NCBI GenBank assembly: GCA_030538415.1
Contig: JAUNTY010000007.1
Coordinates: 1 to 64,000 of the forward strand
Origin: Neisseria sp.
GTDB lineage: Bacteria > Pseudomonadota > Gammaproteobacteria > Burkholderiales > Neisseriaceae
Reading direction: 5' to 3'
DNA length: 64,000 nt
Below the pieces are notes generated by a model. It searched no databases and was not told where the DNA came from. It saw only the letters and a program-made list of their open reading frames with translations. Position 1 is the first letter of the stretch; each line of letters starts with the position of its first letter. The translations under genes were made by a program, and so were the position numbers. Below are positions 47,101 to 55,987 of the stretch, piece after piece.

Positions 47101-47187
47101 TGGTGCCCAGGAGAAGACTCGAACTTCCACACCCGTGAGGATACTAGCACCTGAAGCTAGCGCGTCTACCAATTCCGCCACCTGGGC
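47101..47187 (-). tRNA. tRNA-Leu (anticodon CAG), copy 2
   Basis: Identical 87-base gene, 54 bases upstream of copy 1 on the minus strand; the two are likely one transcript ending at the 46922 terminator. The spacer shows no duplication of flanking DNA. Confidence 0.95.
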
Positions 47188-47218
47188 TTTGCTTTAATCT
47201 GCCGTTTACGCTAAAGTG

Positions 47219-47248
47219 TTGCCTTAACGAAGATGTGCATTATATATT
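47219..47248 (+). promoter_or_regulatory. Probable rnr promoter
   Basis: TTGCCT (47219-47224) and TATATT (47243-47248) at 18-base spacing, just after the divergent tRNA-Leu 5' end. This places transcription start near 47255 and argues for the ATG at 47275. Confidence 0.55.
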
Positions 47249-47274
47249 CAAACGAAAGAATGTCAATCACTAAA

Positions 47275-49740
47275 ATGAAAAAAACCTCCAAGTCTTCAAG
47301 TCTGCGTGAGAAAGACCCGTTTTTGGCGCGGGAGCAGCAACGTTACGAACATCCTTTGCCCAGCCGCGAATGGGTGATCGAATTATTGGAACAAGAAGGC
47401 GTGCCGCTGCAAATCGGTACGCTGGCGCAAAAATTGTCCATCACCGAAGCCGAATACGAATTTTTCGAGCGCCGCATCAAGGCGATGGCGCGTGACGGGC
47501 AGGTACACATCAACCGGCGCGGCGCGGTTTGCGCCGCCGACAAACTCGCGCTGGTCAAATGCCGCATCGAAGCGCACAAAGACGGCTTCGGTTTCGCCGT
47601 GCCGCTCACGCCCACCGGCCAAGGCGATTTTGCCTTGTATGAGCGCCAAATGCGCGGCCTGATGCACGGCGATATTGTTACCGTGCGCCCGGGCGGGGTT
47701 GACCGCCGCGGCCGCCGCGAAGGGCAGGTATTGGACGTGGTCGAACGGGCGCAGAAAAACGTGGTCGGCCGCTTCTACATCGAACGCGGCATTGCGATTT
47801 TAGAGCCGGAAGACAAACGCCTCAACCAAAGCATCATGCTGGAGCCGCAAAGTCTGGCCGATTTCAAGCCCGAACAGGGGCAGGTGATTGTGGCCGAAAT
47901 CGAAAGTTATCCCGACGGCCACCGCCCCGCCGTGGCAAAATTAATCGAGGTATTGGGCGACTATGCCGACAGCGGCATGGAAATCGAAATCGCCGTGCGC
48001 AAGCATCATCTGCCACATGTTTTCAGCGAAGCCTGTGTCCGCGCGGCAGCGAAAATTCCCGAGCATGTGCTGCCGCAGGAAATCGCCGAAAAAGGCCGCG
48101 TCGATTTGCGCGATTTGCCGCTGGTAACGATAGATGGCGAAACCGCCCGCGACTTCGACGATGCCGTTTTCGCCGAAAAAATCGGCCGAAACTATCGGCT
48201 GGTGGTGGCGATTGCCGATGTGAGCCATTATGTGCGCCCCGATGATGCGATTGATGCCGATGCGCTCGAGCGCACCACCAGCGTTTATTTCCCGCGCCGT
48301 GTGATTCCGATGCTGCCGGAAAGCCTCTCCAACGGCATCTGCTCGCTCAATCCCGATGTCGAACGGCTGTGTATGGTGTGCGACATGGTGGTTACTTACG
48401 CAGGCAACATCAAGGAATATCAATTTTATCCGGCGGTGATGCGCTCGAAAGCGCGGCTGACCTACAATCAGGTGTGGGACTGGATTGAGGGCGGCGGCGA
48501 TTATCCGCACAAAGCCCAAATCGAGCCGCTCTACAAACTCTTTCAAATTCTGCAGAAAAAGCGTGCCCAACGCGGCGCGATGGAATTTGAAAGCGTGGAA
48601 ACGCAGATGCTGTTTGACGATAACGGCAAAATCGAGCGCATCGTGCCGGTGGTGCGCAACGATGCCCACAAGCTCATCGAAGAATGTATGCTGGCGGCCA
48701 ATGTGTGCGCGGCGGAATTTCTGTTGAAACACAAACACACCGCCTTATTCCGCAACCACTTGGGCCCGACACCCGAAAAACTCGCCACCCTGCGCGAACA
48801 ACTCGGCCTGCTCGGCCTGCATCTGGGCGGCGGCGACAAACCGACCCCGAAAGACTACGCCGAACTCGCTGAAAAAATCGCCGGCCGCCCCGACCGCGAA
48901 TTGCTGCAAGTGATGCTGTTGCGTTCGATGCAGCAGGCGGTTTACGAGCCGAACAACGAAGGCCACTTCGGCTTGGCCTACGAAGCCTACGCCCATTTCA
49001 CCTCGCCCATCCGCCGCTATCCCGACCTCACCGTCCACCGCGCGATTAAGGCCGTCTTAAAAGGCGAGAGCTACCAACCGAAATCCTGGCAGGCGCTGGG
49101 CGTGAGCTGTTCGTTTAACGAACGCCGCGCCGATGATGCCAGCCGTGATGTCGAAAACTGGCTCAAAACCTATTATATGCGCGACAAAGTCGGCGAAGTT
49201 TTCAAAGGCCGCGTTTCCGGTATGGCCAACTTCGGCATCTTCGTCACCCTCGAAGACATCCACATCGAAGGCATGGTGCATGTCAGCGATTTGGGCGAAG
49301 ACTACTTCAACTTCCGCCCCGAAATCATGGCGATGCAGGGCGAACGCAGCGGCGTGCGCTTCAATATGGGCGACGAAGTCACCGTCAAAGTCGCCCGCGC
49401 CGATTTGGACACCAGCAAAATCGACCTGACTCTGGTCAGCGGCGGCCAAACCAAAAAAGGAGCAAAAAAAACAGCAACACCTGAAAAAGATGCCCGCCAA
49501 CCGGCAAAAGCCAAGGCCAAAGCAAAAAATCGGGACGAAACACGCAGCAGCCAAGCCCCTGAAAAAACCACCGGCAGCGTCAAAGTCAAACCCGCCAAGC
49601 AAACCAAATCGCTGAAAATGGTGGACGGCAAGATTACCTTTGTACAGCGCGGTGAGCAGCCCCCCGGCAAGGCGGCAACGCCCGCCAAGGCCAAGAACAA
49701 GTCAAAAGCGGCACCGCGCAAACGCAACCGCAAAAAATAA
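47275..49740 (+). CDS. rnr: Ribonuclease R
   Basis: Processive 3'-5' exoribonuclease that degrades structured RNA, important in rRNA quality control and trans-translation. About 821 residues: N-terminal helical and cold-shock domains, RNB catalytic domain with ETARDFDDAVF (metal-binding aspartates), S1 domain at VFKGRVSGMANFGIFVTLED, and a long Lys/Ala-rich tail (KKGAKKTATP, AKAKAKAKN) that aids RNA binding. Starts at 47233 and 47260 are also in frame; 47275 fits the promoter best. Confidence 0.93.
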   Translation: MKKTSKSSSLREKDPFLAREQQRYEHPLPSREWVIELLEQEGVPLQIGTLAQKLSITEAEYEFFERRIKAMARDGQVHINRRGAVCAADKLALVKCRIEAHKDGFGFAVPLTPTGQGDFALYERQMRGLMHGDIVTVRPGGVDRRGRREGQVLDVVERAQKNVVGRFYIERGIAILEPEDKRLNQSIMLEPQSLADFKPEQGQVIVAEIESYPDGHRPAVAKLIEVLGDYADSGMEIEIAVRKHHLPHVFSEACVRAAAKIPEHVLPQEIAEKGRVDLRDLPLVTIDGETARDFDDAVFAEKIGRNYRLVVAIADVSHYVRPDDAIDADALERTTSVYFPRRVIPMLPESLSNGICSLNPDVERLCMVCDMVVTYAGNIKEYQFYPAVMRSKARLTYNQVWDWIEGGGDYPHKAQIEPLYKLFQILQKKRAQRGAMEFESVETQMLFDDNGKIERIVPVVRNDAHKLIEECMLAANVCAAEFLLKHKHTALFRNHLGPTPEKLATLREQLGLLGLHLGGGDKPTPKDYAELAEKIAGRPDRELLQVMLLRSMQQAVYEPNNEGHFGLAYEAYAHFTSPIRRYPDLTVHRAIKAVLKGESYQPKSWQALGVSCSFNERRADDASRDVENWLKTYYMRDKVGEVFKGRVSGMANFGIFVTLEDIHIEGMVHVSDLGEDYFNFRPEIMAMQGERSGVRFNMGDEVTVKVARADLDTSKIDLTLVSGGQTKKGAKKTATPEKDARQPAKAKAKAKNRDETRSSQAPEKTTGSVKVKPAKQTKSLKMVDGKITFVQRGEQPPGKAATPAKAKNKSKAAPRKRNRKK

Positions 49741-49904
49741 CGCCTCTTGCCGAAAAAGCGTTCCGACAGCAGGCGGAACGCTTTTTGAATGGGTATTGCA
49801 ATCACTTGCCAGCCGGGCGCTGCCGCCTTGCGTTAAATATCCGGTTGCTCACCATATAACTTCCACATTCTCCCGTTGCGAAAAAAGTTTCAGACGGCCT
49901 ACTT

Positions 49905-49960
49905 ATTTACCAAAAAGTAATATCAACACATCACAACAAACATTTGCCTTTTGGTAAATA
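49905..49960. promoter_or_regulatory. Candidate operator of the HTH-RibB gene (inverted repeat)
   Basis: TATTTACCAAAA (49905-49916) and TTTTGGTAAATA (49949-49960) are perfect inverted 12-mers, centres 44 bases apart. The right copy fills the spacer of the promoter below. Since the gene encodes a CI-like DNA-binding domain, these are candidate binding sites for its own product. Inference only. Confidence 0.5.
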
Positions 49961-49972
49961 CAAGCCTACAAT
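49944..49972 (+). promoter_or_regulatory. Promoter of the HTH-RibB gene
   Basis: -35 TTGCCT (49944-49949), 17-base spacer, -10 TACAAT (49967-49972), followed 34 bases later by the ATG at 50007. The leader is too short for an FMN riboswitch, and no riboswitch-like sequence lies in 49741-50006. Confidence 0.7.
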
Positions 49973-50006
49973 CAGCTCCATCTCTTTTGCAAAAAGCATC
50001 AGGAAC

Positions 50007-51365
50007 ATGAACACCGTCACCCTGCGCCGCCACAACCTGCGCCAATGGATCGCCCGCTGCCACGGCGGCCAGCAATCCGCATTTGCCGAAGCCGCCGCCC
50101 TCAATCAAGGCGAGCTTTCCTCTTTATTGAAAAACAAATCCTTCGGCGAGAAAAAAGCCCGCAAAATCGAAGCCGCCGCAGGCATGCCCGCGATGTGGCT
50201 CGACGGAGACCACGGCGACCTGCCCGGCAACACCCCATTCCCCGCCCACACACAAGCGAAAAACGACATGAGCAAAATCTCCCCCATTTCCGAAATTCTG
50301 GCCGACATCAAAGCCGGTAAAATGGTCATCATCACCGATGCCGAAGACCGCGAAAACGAAGGCGATCTGGTGATGGCCGCCCAATTCGTCACCCCGCAAG
50401 CCATCAATTTCATGATTAAGCATGCGCGCGGCTTGGTTTGCCTGCCGATGAACGACGATTTGGTCGACCGCCTCAACCTGCCGCAAATGACTCAGAAAAA
50501 CGGCGCCCAATACGGCACCAACTTCACCGTATCCATCGAAGCCGCCGAAGGCATTTCCACCGGCATTTCCGCCGCCGACCGCGCCCACACCATCCTCACC
50601 GCCGTTTCCCCCGCCGTCAAAGCCGAAGACATCGTGCAGCCCGGCCATATCTTCCCGCTGCGCTCGCAAAAAGGCGGCGTCTTGGTGCGCGCGGGGCACA
50701 CCGAAGCCGCCGTCGATCTGGCGCAGATGAACGGCCTCATTCCCGCCGGCGTGATTTGTGAAATCCTCAACGACGACGGCACCATGGCGCGGATGCCCGA
50801 ACTGATGCAGTTTGCCGCCGAACACGGCATCAAAATCGGCACCATCGCCGACCTTATCGAATACCGCAGCCGCACCGAAAGCCTGCTCGAAGAAATGAGC
50901 GACACCACCGTGCAAACGCCGTGGGGCGAATTCCAGCAACACGTTTACGTTGACAAACTCTCCGGCGAAACCCACCTAGCGTTGGTAAAAGGCCGCCCCG
51001 ACAGCGCCGCCGAAACCCTCGTGCGCGTACACGAACCCTTCAGCGTGATGGATTTCCTCCACGCCGATCCCAACCACAGCTGGCCCTTGCCCAAAGCACT
51101 CGAGCGCATCCAAAGCGCCGAAGCGGGCGTGGTGATTTTGCTGCACCGCACCGAAGACGGCAGCGCCCTGCTCGAGCGCACCTTGCCGAAAAACGCCTTC
51201 CAAGTGAAAAAGTGGGACCGCAAAACCTACGGCATCGGCGCGCAAATCCTCGCCGGACTGCATGTCGAAAAAATGCGCGTGATGGGCAAACCCTCCGCCA
51301 TCAACGGCTTGGCCGGTTTCGGGCTGGAAGTGGTCGGCTTTGAAACGCCCGAAGGCGCAGCATAA
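50007..51365 (+). CDS. ribB: HTH-RibB-RibX fusion; DHBP synthase with regulator-like N-terminus
   Basis: 452 residues in one frame. Residues 1-66 are a CI-repressor-like helix-turn-helix: [19 protein letters not shown], then [20 protein letters not shown] and [15 protein letters not shown]. After a linker, 88-300 is 3,4-dihydroxy-2-butanone 4-phosphate synthase ([21 protein letters not shown]). About 305-452 is a GTP cyclohydrolase II-like domain without the zinc cysteines and catalytic residues (RibX), though GIGAQIL remains. AGGA precedes the ATG at 50007; the internal ATG at 50268, where RibB normally starts, has no good ribosome site. Makes a riboflavin precursor and may autoregulate. Confidence 0.85.
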   Translation: MNTVTLRRHNLRQWIARCHGGQQSAFAEAAALNQGELSSLLKNKSFGEKKARKIEAAAGMPAMWLDGDHGDLPGNTPFPAHTQAKNDMSKISPISEILADIKAGKMVIITDAEDRENEGDLVMAAQFVTPQAINFMIKHARGLVCLPMNDDLVDRLNLPQMTQKNGAQYGTNFTVSIEAAEGISTGISAADRAHTILTAVSPAVKAEDIVQPGHIFPLRSQKGGVLVRAGHTEAAVDLAQMNGLIPAGVICEILNDDGTMARMPELMQFAAEHGIKIGTIADLIEYRSRTESLLEEMSDTTVQTPWGEFQQHVYVDKLSGETHLALVKGRPDSAAETLVRVHEPFSVMDFLHADPNHSWPLPKALERIQSAEAGVVILLHRTEDGSALLERTLPKNAFQVKKWDRKTYGIGAQILAGLHVEKMRVMGKPSAINGLAGFGLEVVGFETPEGAA

Positions 51366-51382
51366 ATATCGCTGCCCAATCA

Positions 51383-51418
51383 ATGATGCCGTCTGAAAAA
51401 CCTTTCAGACGGCATCAT
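51383..51418 (+). terminator. AT-type uptake-sequence hairpin after ribB
   Basis: ATGATGCCGTCTGAAA and TTTCAGACGGCATCAT, 15-base stem, 17 bases past the stop. Confidence 0.85.
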
Positions 51419-51546
51419 GATTGAACACAAAATATCCGCATATCGCCGAGAAACACAATTCATATAAAGCAGCAAGCCATATTCATGGTGAGTTGCTTGG
51501 CGATAAAAGCCACTGTTTTATCCAAATGCCCTGCCCCTTGCCATTC

Positions 51547-51582
51547 TTTCAGACGGCCTATAAGATACAAGGCCGTCTGAAA
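51547..51582. repeat. Uptake-sequence pair upstream of the DMT transporter
   Basis: TTCAGACGGCCT and AGGCCGTCTGAA facing outward, 26 bases before the transporter start; probably forms a leader hairpin. Confidence 0.6.
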
Positions 51583-51607
51583 CCGTTTTCATTTTAAGGA
51601 ATTCACC

Positions 51608-52492
51608 ATGTCCGCCCCGCAAGCCAACCGTCATGCCGCGCCGCTTTTGGTGTTGGGTTGCGTCGTTTTCGGCATGGGCAGCCTGATTGTCAAATTCGTG
51701 CCCGTCGGCGCTTACGCGATTGCCTTTTGGCGCTTGGCGGTGGCGGCGGTGATTTTCTGGCTGTTGGCGCGGTTTTTCGGGCAAAAAATGCCGAAAAGCA
51801 AAAAAGCGCTCAAGCTCGCGCTGCTTTCCGGCGTGTTTCTCGGCTTCGACCTCGCTTTGTGGCACGAGAGCATCTACGCCGTCGGCCCCGGCATTTCCAC
51901 CCTGCTCAACAGCCTGCAAATCTTCTTTCTTTCCGCCATCGGCTTTTTCTTTTTCGGCGAACGCCAAAGCCGCCTGCAAGTGGCGAGCCTGTTTATCGCC
52001 GTCAGCGGCGTGGCCTTAATCGGTAGCCCCGAATTCGGCCACAACCGCGATGCGGTGTGGGGTTTTGCCAGCGGCATCATTTCCGGCGCAATGCTGGCCT
52101 TGTCGATGATTTTTATCCGCGAAACCCACAAAATCGAGCGGGTGCCGTTGTTTTCGATGATGCTTCTGGTGAGCTTGGGCGGCATGGCGGCACTGGTGAT
52201 ACCTTCGCTGATATTCAATGCCGATAGCCTCTATCCCACCACCCTGCGCGATGTCGGCCTGATTCTGGTTTACGGCGCGATTATGCAGTGCCTGGCCTGG
52301 GGCTTGATTGCCTATGCCGTGCCGCTGCTCTCGCTCAGCCTTACCGGTCTTTTATTGTTGAGCGAACCCGTCGCCGCGCTCTTAATCGACTTTTTCTGGC
52401 TTCAAAAACCCATCAACAACCTGCAATGGACGGGCGCGGCCTTGACGCTGCTGGCGATTTACCTGGGCTCGCTCAAAAGCAAACATGCGTAG
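51608..52492 (+). CDS. DMT-superfamily EamA transporter
   Basis: A 294-residue inner-membrane protein with ten predicted helices in two EamA repeats (PVGAYAIAFWRLAVAAVIF near 35-55; LSLTGLLLLSEPVAALLIDF in the second). Drug/metabolite transporter family, exporter of small metabolites in many members. Sits between ribB and ribH; a role in riboflavin or precursor movement is conceivable but unsupported. Confidence 0.85.
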   Translation: MSAPQANRHAAPLLVLGCVVFGMGSLIVKFVPVGAYAIAFWRLAVAAVIFWLLARFFGQKMPKSKKALKLALLSGVFLGFDLALWHESIYAVGPGISTLLNSLQIFFLSAIGFFFFGERQSRLQVASLFIAVSGVALIGSPEFGHNRDAVWGFASGIISGAMLALSMIFIRETHKIERVPLFSMMLLVSLGGMAALVIPSLIFNADSLYPTTLRDVGLILVYGAIMQCLAWGLIAYAVPLLSLSLTGLLLLSEPVAALLIDFFWLQKPINNLQWTGAALTLLAIYLGSLKSKHA

Positions 52493-52548
52493 CCGTGCCG
52501 AATCGTGTAAAATCCTCTTCTTAACACCATCAGGCCGTCTGAAACATC

Positions 52549-52872
52549 ATGAACAAATTTGCCAACGCCTTATCCACCGCCCTCGGCCGCTGCATCGCCA
52601 CCAAAACCGTCAGCGAACAAGGCGAGCCGGTCGGCTTTATGTACCGCGAAGCGCCGGTGTTTGAAAACGACAGCGGCTGGCGCTTTTTCAGCGGCGACGA
52701 AACCGACGAATACACCGACAACCCCGACAATTTCACCGTATACAGCATCAGCGACATTACCAAAGCCAACCCTGCCGTAAGCGACTTTATCAACTGCCCC
52801 GAAGGCAGCGCCTGGGAAATCGGCGACAACGGCGAATTCGTTGCCGTGGCCGACTGGCAGCCCAAAGATTAA
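52549..52872 (+). CDS. DUF2185 domain protein (Imm33-like)
   Basis: A 107-residue protein. [35 protein letters not shown] and GSAWEI are the DUF2185 signature, a domain classed among polymorphic-toxin immunity proteins and also found as stand-alone housekeeping-like genes. No toxin gene is adjacent here, so the function is open. Confidence 0.85.
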   Translation: MNKFANALSTALGRCIATKTVSEQGEPVGFMYREAPVFENDSGWRFFSGDETDEYTDNPDNFTVYSISDITKANPAVSDFINCPEGSAWEIGDNGEFVAVADWQPKD

Positions 52873-52973
52873 ACCAGCCGCCCGTTTTCAGACGGCCTGC
52901 CGCAAAAAAACAATATCAGCTCTGCCCGTACAACCACCGTATTCATTCCAACCCTTTCAGGGAGCAAACCCTC

Positions 52974-53444
52974 ATGACAACCATCATCGAACCGAACCAC
53001 AACGGCAAAGGCCTGCGCATCGGCATCGTGCAAGCCCGTTTCACCAACGAAGTCGGCAGCGCCATGCTCGAAGTATGCGCCGCCAAGCTGCAAGAATTGG
53101 GCGTAAAAAGCAAACACATCACCGTCGCCACCGTGCCCGGCGCGCTGGAAGTGCCGCTGATTCTGCAAAACATGGCCGCCGCCGGCACATACGATGCGCT
53201 CATCGCCATCGGCGCGATTATCCGCGGCGAAACCTACCATTTCGAACTCGTTGCCAACGAATCCGGCGCCGCCATTACCCGCGTGGGCCTTGATTTTAAC
53301 ATCCCGATTGCCAACGCCATCCTCACCACCGAAAACGACGAACAAGCCCACGCGCGCATTGAAGAAAAAGCCGCCGATGCCGCCATCGTGGCCGTAGAAT
53401 GCGCCAATCTCGTCAACCACTTGATTAGCCAAGACGAAGACTGA
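52974..53444 (+). CDS. ribH: 6,7-dimethyl-8-ribityllumazine synthase
   Basis: Condenses the RibB product with the ribitylamino-uracil to lumazine, the penultimate riboflavin step. The 156 residues contain [34 protein letters not shown] with the catalytic histidine nearby, and [27 protein letters not shown] precedes the start. It functions with the ribB gene 1.6 kb upstream. Confidence 0.96.
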   Translation: MTTIIEPNHNGKGLRIGIVQARFTNEVGSAMLEVCAAKLQELGVKSKHITVATVPGALEVPLILQNMAAAGTYDALIAIGAIIRGETYHFELVANESGAAITRVGLDFNIPIANAILTTENDEQAHARIEEKAADAAIVAVECANLVNHLISQDED

Positions 53445-53463
53445 GCAACCGCCCTCTGCTTTT

Positions 53464-53495
53464 TCAGACGGCCTGATACACTCAGGCCGTCTGAA
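53464..53495 (+). terminator. Uptake-sequence pair between ribH and nusB
   Basis: TTTTCAGACGGCCTGA and CAGGCCGTCTGAAAA around a short loop; likely attenuates ribH-nusB read-through. Confidence 0.6.
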
Positions 53496-53521
53496 AAGCG
53501 TTTGCCTTTAAAGGAAACCCC

Positions 53522-53947
53522 ATGAAAACACCCCGCCGCCGCGCCCGCGAATTCACCGTACAAGCGCTTTATCAGGCCGCTCTCAACAACACCGCCGCGC
53601 CCGAAGTGGCCAAAAACATCCGCGAACACAGTGATTTTGCCAAGGCCGACGAAGAATTGTTTACCAAGCTTTTTTTCGGTGCCCACGCCAACCAACGCGA
53701 TTACATCCAGCAAATCCGCCCGCTGCTCGACCGCGATGAAAACGACTTGAGCCCCATCGAGCGCGCCGTCTTGCTGATGGCCTGCCACGAGCTGAGCGCC
53801 ATGCCCGAAACGCCTTATCCGGTCATCATCAACGAAGCCATCGAAGTCACCAAAACCTTCGGCGGCACCGACGGCCATAAATTTGTGAACGGCATTCTCG
53901 ACAAGCTCGCCGCCCAATTGCGCCCCAACGATCCTAAACGCGCATAA
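53522..53947 (+). CDS. nusB: Transcription antitermination factor NusB
   Basis: RNA-binding helical protein that with NusE (S10) binds boxA and allows antitermination in rRNA operons. 141 residues with RRRAREFTVQALYQAAL, ERAVLLMACHEL and VIINEAIEVTKTFGGTDGHK, FVNGILDKLA. ribH-nusB adjacency is common in bacteria. Confidence 0.96.
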   Translation: MKTPRRRAREFTVQALYQAALNNTAAPEVAKNIREHSDFAKADEELFTKLFFGAHANQRDYIQQIRPLLDRDENDLSPIERAVLLMACHELSAMPETPYPVIINEAIEVTKTFGGTDGHKFVNGILDKLAAQLRPNDPKRA

Positions 53948-53969
53948 TCTTTGCCGCATAAAATACCTC

Positions 53970-54010
53970 AGGCCGTCTGAAAGCCCCGAAAGCTTTCAGA
54001 CGGCCTTTTT
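53970..54010. terminator. nusB terminator (uptake-sequence pair)
   Basis: CAGGCCGTCTGAAAGC and GCTTTCAGACGGCC followed by TTTTTT; it lies between convergent genes and can serve both. Confidence 0.85.
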
Positions 54011-54024
54011 TACCGACAAGCCAT

Positions 54025-54231
54025 TTATTTGGACAACACGAAAAACTCAATCAATACATTCTTGAAAATAAAGCCGAACACGCCCAGCCCCAATACCAAA
54101 AACAGAATAAACGTGCCGAATTTGCCCGCTTTCGATTCCTTGCCCAAATGCCAGACGATAAAACCCAGAAACACAATCAAAATCGTCAGGCAAATTTTCA
54201 ATGCCCATTCGGAAAATACCGCTTCATCCAT
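54025..54231 (-). CDS. DUF2788 membrane protein
   Basis: A 68-residue protein (MDEAVFSEWALKICLTILIV start) with two helices, about 9-30 and 42-62, separated by HLGKESKAGKFGT. This fits the DUF2788 family of small inner-membrane proteins of unknown role. The ATG at 54231 has GGAAAG upstream; longer frames run into the neighbouring gene. Five bases separate it from the transporter gene, so the two are co-transcribed. Confidence 0.8.
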   Translation of the reverse strand: MDEAVFSEWALKICLTILIVFLGFIVWHLGKESKAGKFGTFILFLVLGLGVFGFIFKNVLIEFFVLSK

Positions 54232-54236
54232 CTTTC

Positions 54237-55451
54237 CTATCCTTTCTCCGCCCGCGCAGCCTGCGCCTGGCTCAATGTCAACGGGCGGGCGCAATGCCAA
54301 CCCAGCAATAATTTTACCACCATCAGCGCAAACAAAACCGCCATCGGCCACTGCCACGACTGCGTCAGGTCAAACAGCCAGCCCGCGCCCACCGGCCCCA
54401 GAGCCGCCACCAGATAGCCGACCGACTGCGCCATGCCCGACAAACCCGCCGCTTCTTCCGCCGTGTCGGTACGGGCGACAAACAGCAGCAGACAAAAAGT
54501 GAAAATCGAGCTGGCGCCGAAACCCGCCAGCCCCGCCCAAAATAACAGGCCGTCTGAAAGCCGCCACAACGCCAGAATACTGACCGCATTAATCAGACAA
54601 ATCGCCAACATCAGCCAACGGTGATGCGCTTTGTCGAGCTTGGCCGCCAGCGCCGTGGTGGTAAAGACCGCAGGCAGCCCCGCCAACTGGAAAACCAGCA
54701 GATAATACCCCGTTTGCGCCGCCGCCACACCTTTGGCCGCCATCATCAACGGCAGCCACGCCGCCAAGGTGTAAAACAACAGCGACTGCAAACCCATCAG
54801 CAAACTAATCGCCCAAGCCAAGGGTGAACGCCACACGCTCACCCGCACCGCGCCCGCAGCCGCAGGCGTGGTGATGTGGCCGTTGCGCCGCCGCATATAC
54901 AGCCAAACCGCCAGCGCCGCCGATACCGGCAGCAGCCACACATTCAACGCCGTCTGCCAGTTGCTCACTTCCGCCAGCGGTAGCGCCGCCGCCCCGGCCA
55001 CGCCCGCCGACACGCCCATCGCCAGCGAATACAGCGTCGTCACCCTGCCTACCTTGTCCGGCAGACTGCGCTTGATGATGCCCGACAGCAACACATTGCC
55101 CATCGCAATCCCCGCCGACAGCATCACCGTGCCCGCCAGCATCCACCACAGCGAAGCCCCCGCCGTGCGCAGCAAAATTCCGCCCGCCAACACCGCCAGC
55201 GCACCGATCAACACCTCCTCCATGCCGAAACGCCGCCCCAGCCGCGCCGCAAACGGCGAACACAGCGCAAACGTCAACACCGGCAATGCCGCAATCATCC
55301 CCATCACCGTGCTGCTGATGCGCAAATCCTGCTGAATCAGCCCCGCCAGTGGCCCCACCGCAATAATCGGCGCACGCAGGTTTGCCGCCAGCAGCATCAC
55401 GGCGATGATGAGCAGCAGGGTAAAATGGCGCGATAAGGCGGGGTGAGGCAT
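54237..55451 (-). CDS. MFS transporter, CynX/NimT family
   Basis: About 404 residues with twelve predicted helices. LLIIAVMLLAANLRAPIIAVGP and LQSLLFYTLAAWLPLMM are typical of the CynX/NimT (cyanate or 2-nitroimidazole) branch of the major facilitator superfamily. Substrate unknown. The start at 55451 (MPHPALSRHF) follows AGGAATCCTC; the frame extends further upstream but without family similarity. Confidence 0.87.
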   Translation of the reverse strand: MPHPALSRHFTLLLIIAVMLLAANLRAPIIAVGPLAGLIQQDLRISSTVMGMIAALPVLTFALCSPFAARLGRRFGMEEVLIGALAVLAGGILLRTAGASLWWMLAGTVMLSAGIAMGNVLLSGIIKRSLPDKVGRVTTLYSLAMGVSAGVAGAAALPLAEVSNWQTALNVWLLPVSAALAVWLYMRRRNGHITTPAAAGAVRVSVWRSPLAWAISLLMGLQSLLFYTLAAWLPLMMAAKGVAAAQTGYYLLVFQLAGLPAVFTTTALAAKLDKAHHRWLMLAICLINAVSILALWRLSDGLLFWAGLAGFGASSIFTFCLLLFVARTDTAEEAAGLSGMAQSVGYLVAALGPVGAGWLFDLTQSWQWPMAVLFALMVVKLLLGWHCARPLTLSQAQAARAEKG

Positions 55452-55548
55452 GAGGATTCCTGTGTCTTTAAAGGCAGTATCTCTGTTGAACTCAAACCAC
55501 AAGCAAGCAAGCGGCTTTCAGACGGCCTGATCATTGCAACACGGGTTC

Positions 55549-55654
55549 TATAGTGGAAAAACTTAATTTTTAATACAAGGCAGCAAGCCGCAGACAGTAC
55601 AAGTAGTACGGCAAGGCGCAGCAACGCCGTAGTAGAGTAAGTTTTTTCACTATA
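55549..55654. repeat. Short-form Correia-type element
   Basis: Ends TATAGTGGAAAAACTTAAT and TAAGTTTTTTCACTATA, core CAAGCCGCAGACAGTACAAG, about 106 bases. Confidence 0.85.
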
Positions 55655-55719
55655 CAATAGAATTACTGAAAAAATGAGCTATGCAAGGGATTGCCATATT
55701 TAGAAAACTGACAACTGCT

Positions 55720-55821
55720 GTCATTCCGGCGCAGGCCGGAATCCACTTTTCCAGTCAGGTCATGCCCACAACAATATGTTGCAGGTGTTTAACCGTGGAT
55801 TCCGGCCTGCGTCGGAATGAC
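55720..55821. repeat. Inverted repeat with GTCATTCCGG arms (dRS3-like)
   Basis: GTCATTCCGGCGCAGGCCGG, then AATCCAC, faces GTGGATTCCGGCCTGCGTCGGAATGAC given in parts as GTGGATTCCGG and CCTGCGTCGGAATGAC, about 48 bases apart. It resembles the dispersed RS elements of Neisseria that create intergenic mosaics. A frame running through it (VIPAQAGIH) is a known artefact of such repeats, not a gene. Confidence 0.7.
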
Positions 55822-55941
55822 GAAACGATGATGATTCATTTTTTCAGAAATTTCACTCTATACGTAAACACCCCGCAAGCTGATGAAATCTCGAATACCG
55901 GTATCCAACCTACAGTTGATTTAAGTGCTCAAACATAAACA

Positions 55942-55977
55942 TTTCAGACGGCCTCATTTGACTGAGGCCGTCTGAAA
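55942..55977 (-). terminator. metZ terminator (uptake-sequence pair)
   Basis: TTTCAGACGGCCTCA and TGAGGCCGTCTGAAA, 15-base stem with a 6-base loop, 10 bases past the metZ stop. Confidence 0.85.
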
Positions 55978-55987
55978 GCATTTTCCA

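Noticed and set aside
46909..47197. Open frames over the tRNA-Leu genes (MAELVDALASGAS-type peptides)
   Set aside because: These are translations of the tRNA-Leu sequences, a well-known annotation artefact.
47233..47274. Upstream in-frame starts for rnr
   Set aside because: They overlap or lie next to the probable promoter and lack ribosome sites; retained only as alternatives.
49741..50006. FMN riboswitch upstream of ribB
   Set aside because: The leader from the promoter to the ATG is 34 bases and none of the conserved RFN stem sequences are visible.
52549..52872. DUF2185 gene as part of a toxin-immunity locus
   Set aside because: No toxin, secretion or polymorphic-toxin remnants lie nearby; the neighbours are a transporter and ribH.
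55681..55938. 85-codon frame containing VIPAQAGIH
   Set aside because: It reads through an inverted repeat; this peptide string is a familiar false gene in Neisseria repeat DNA and has no ribosome site.
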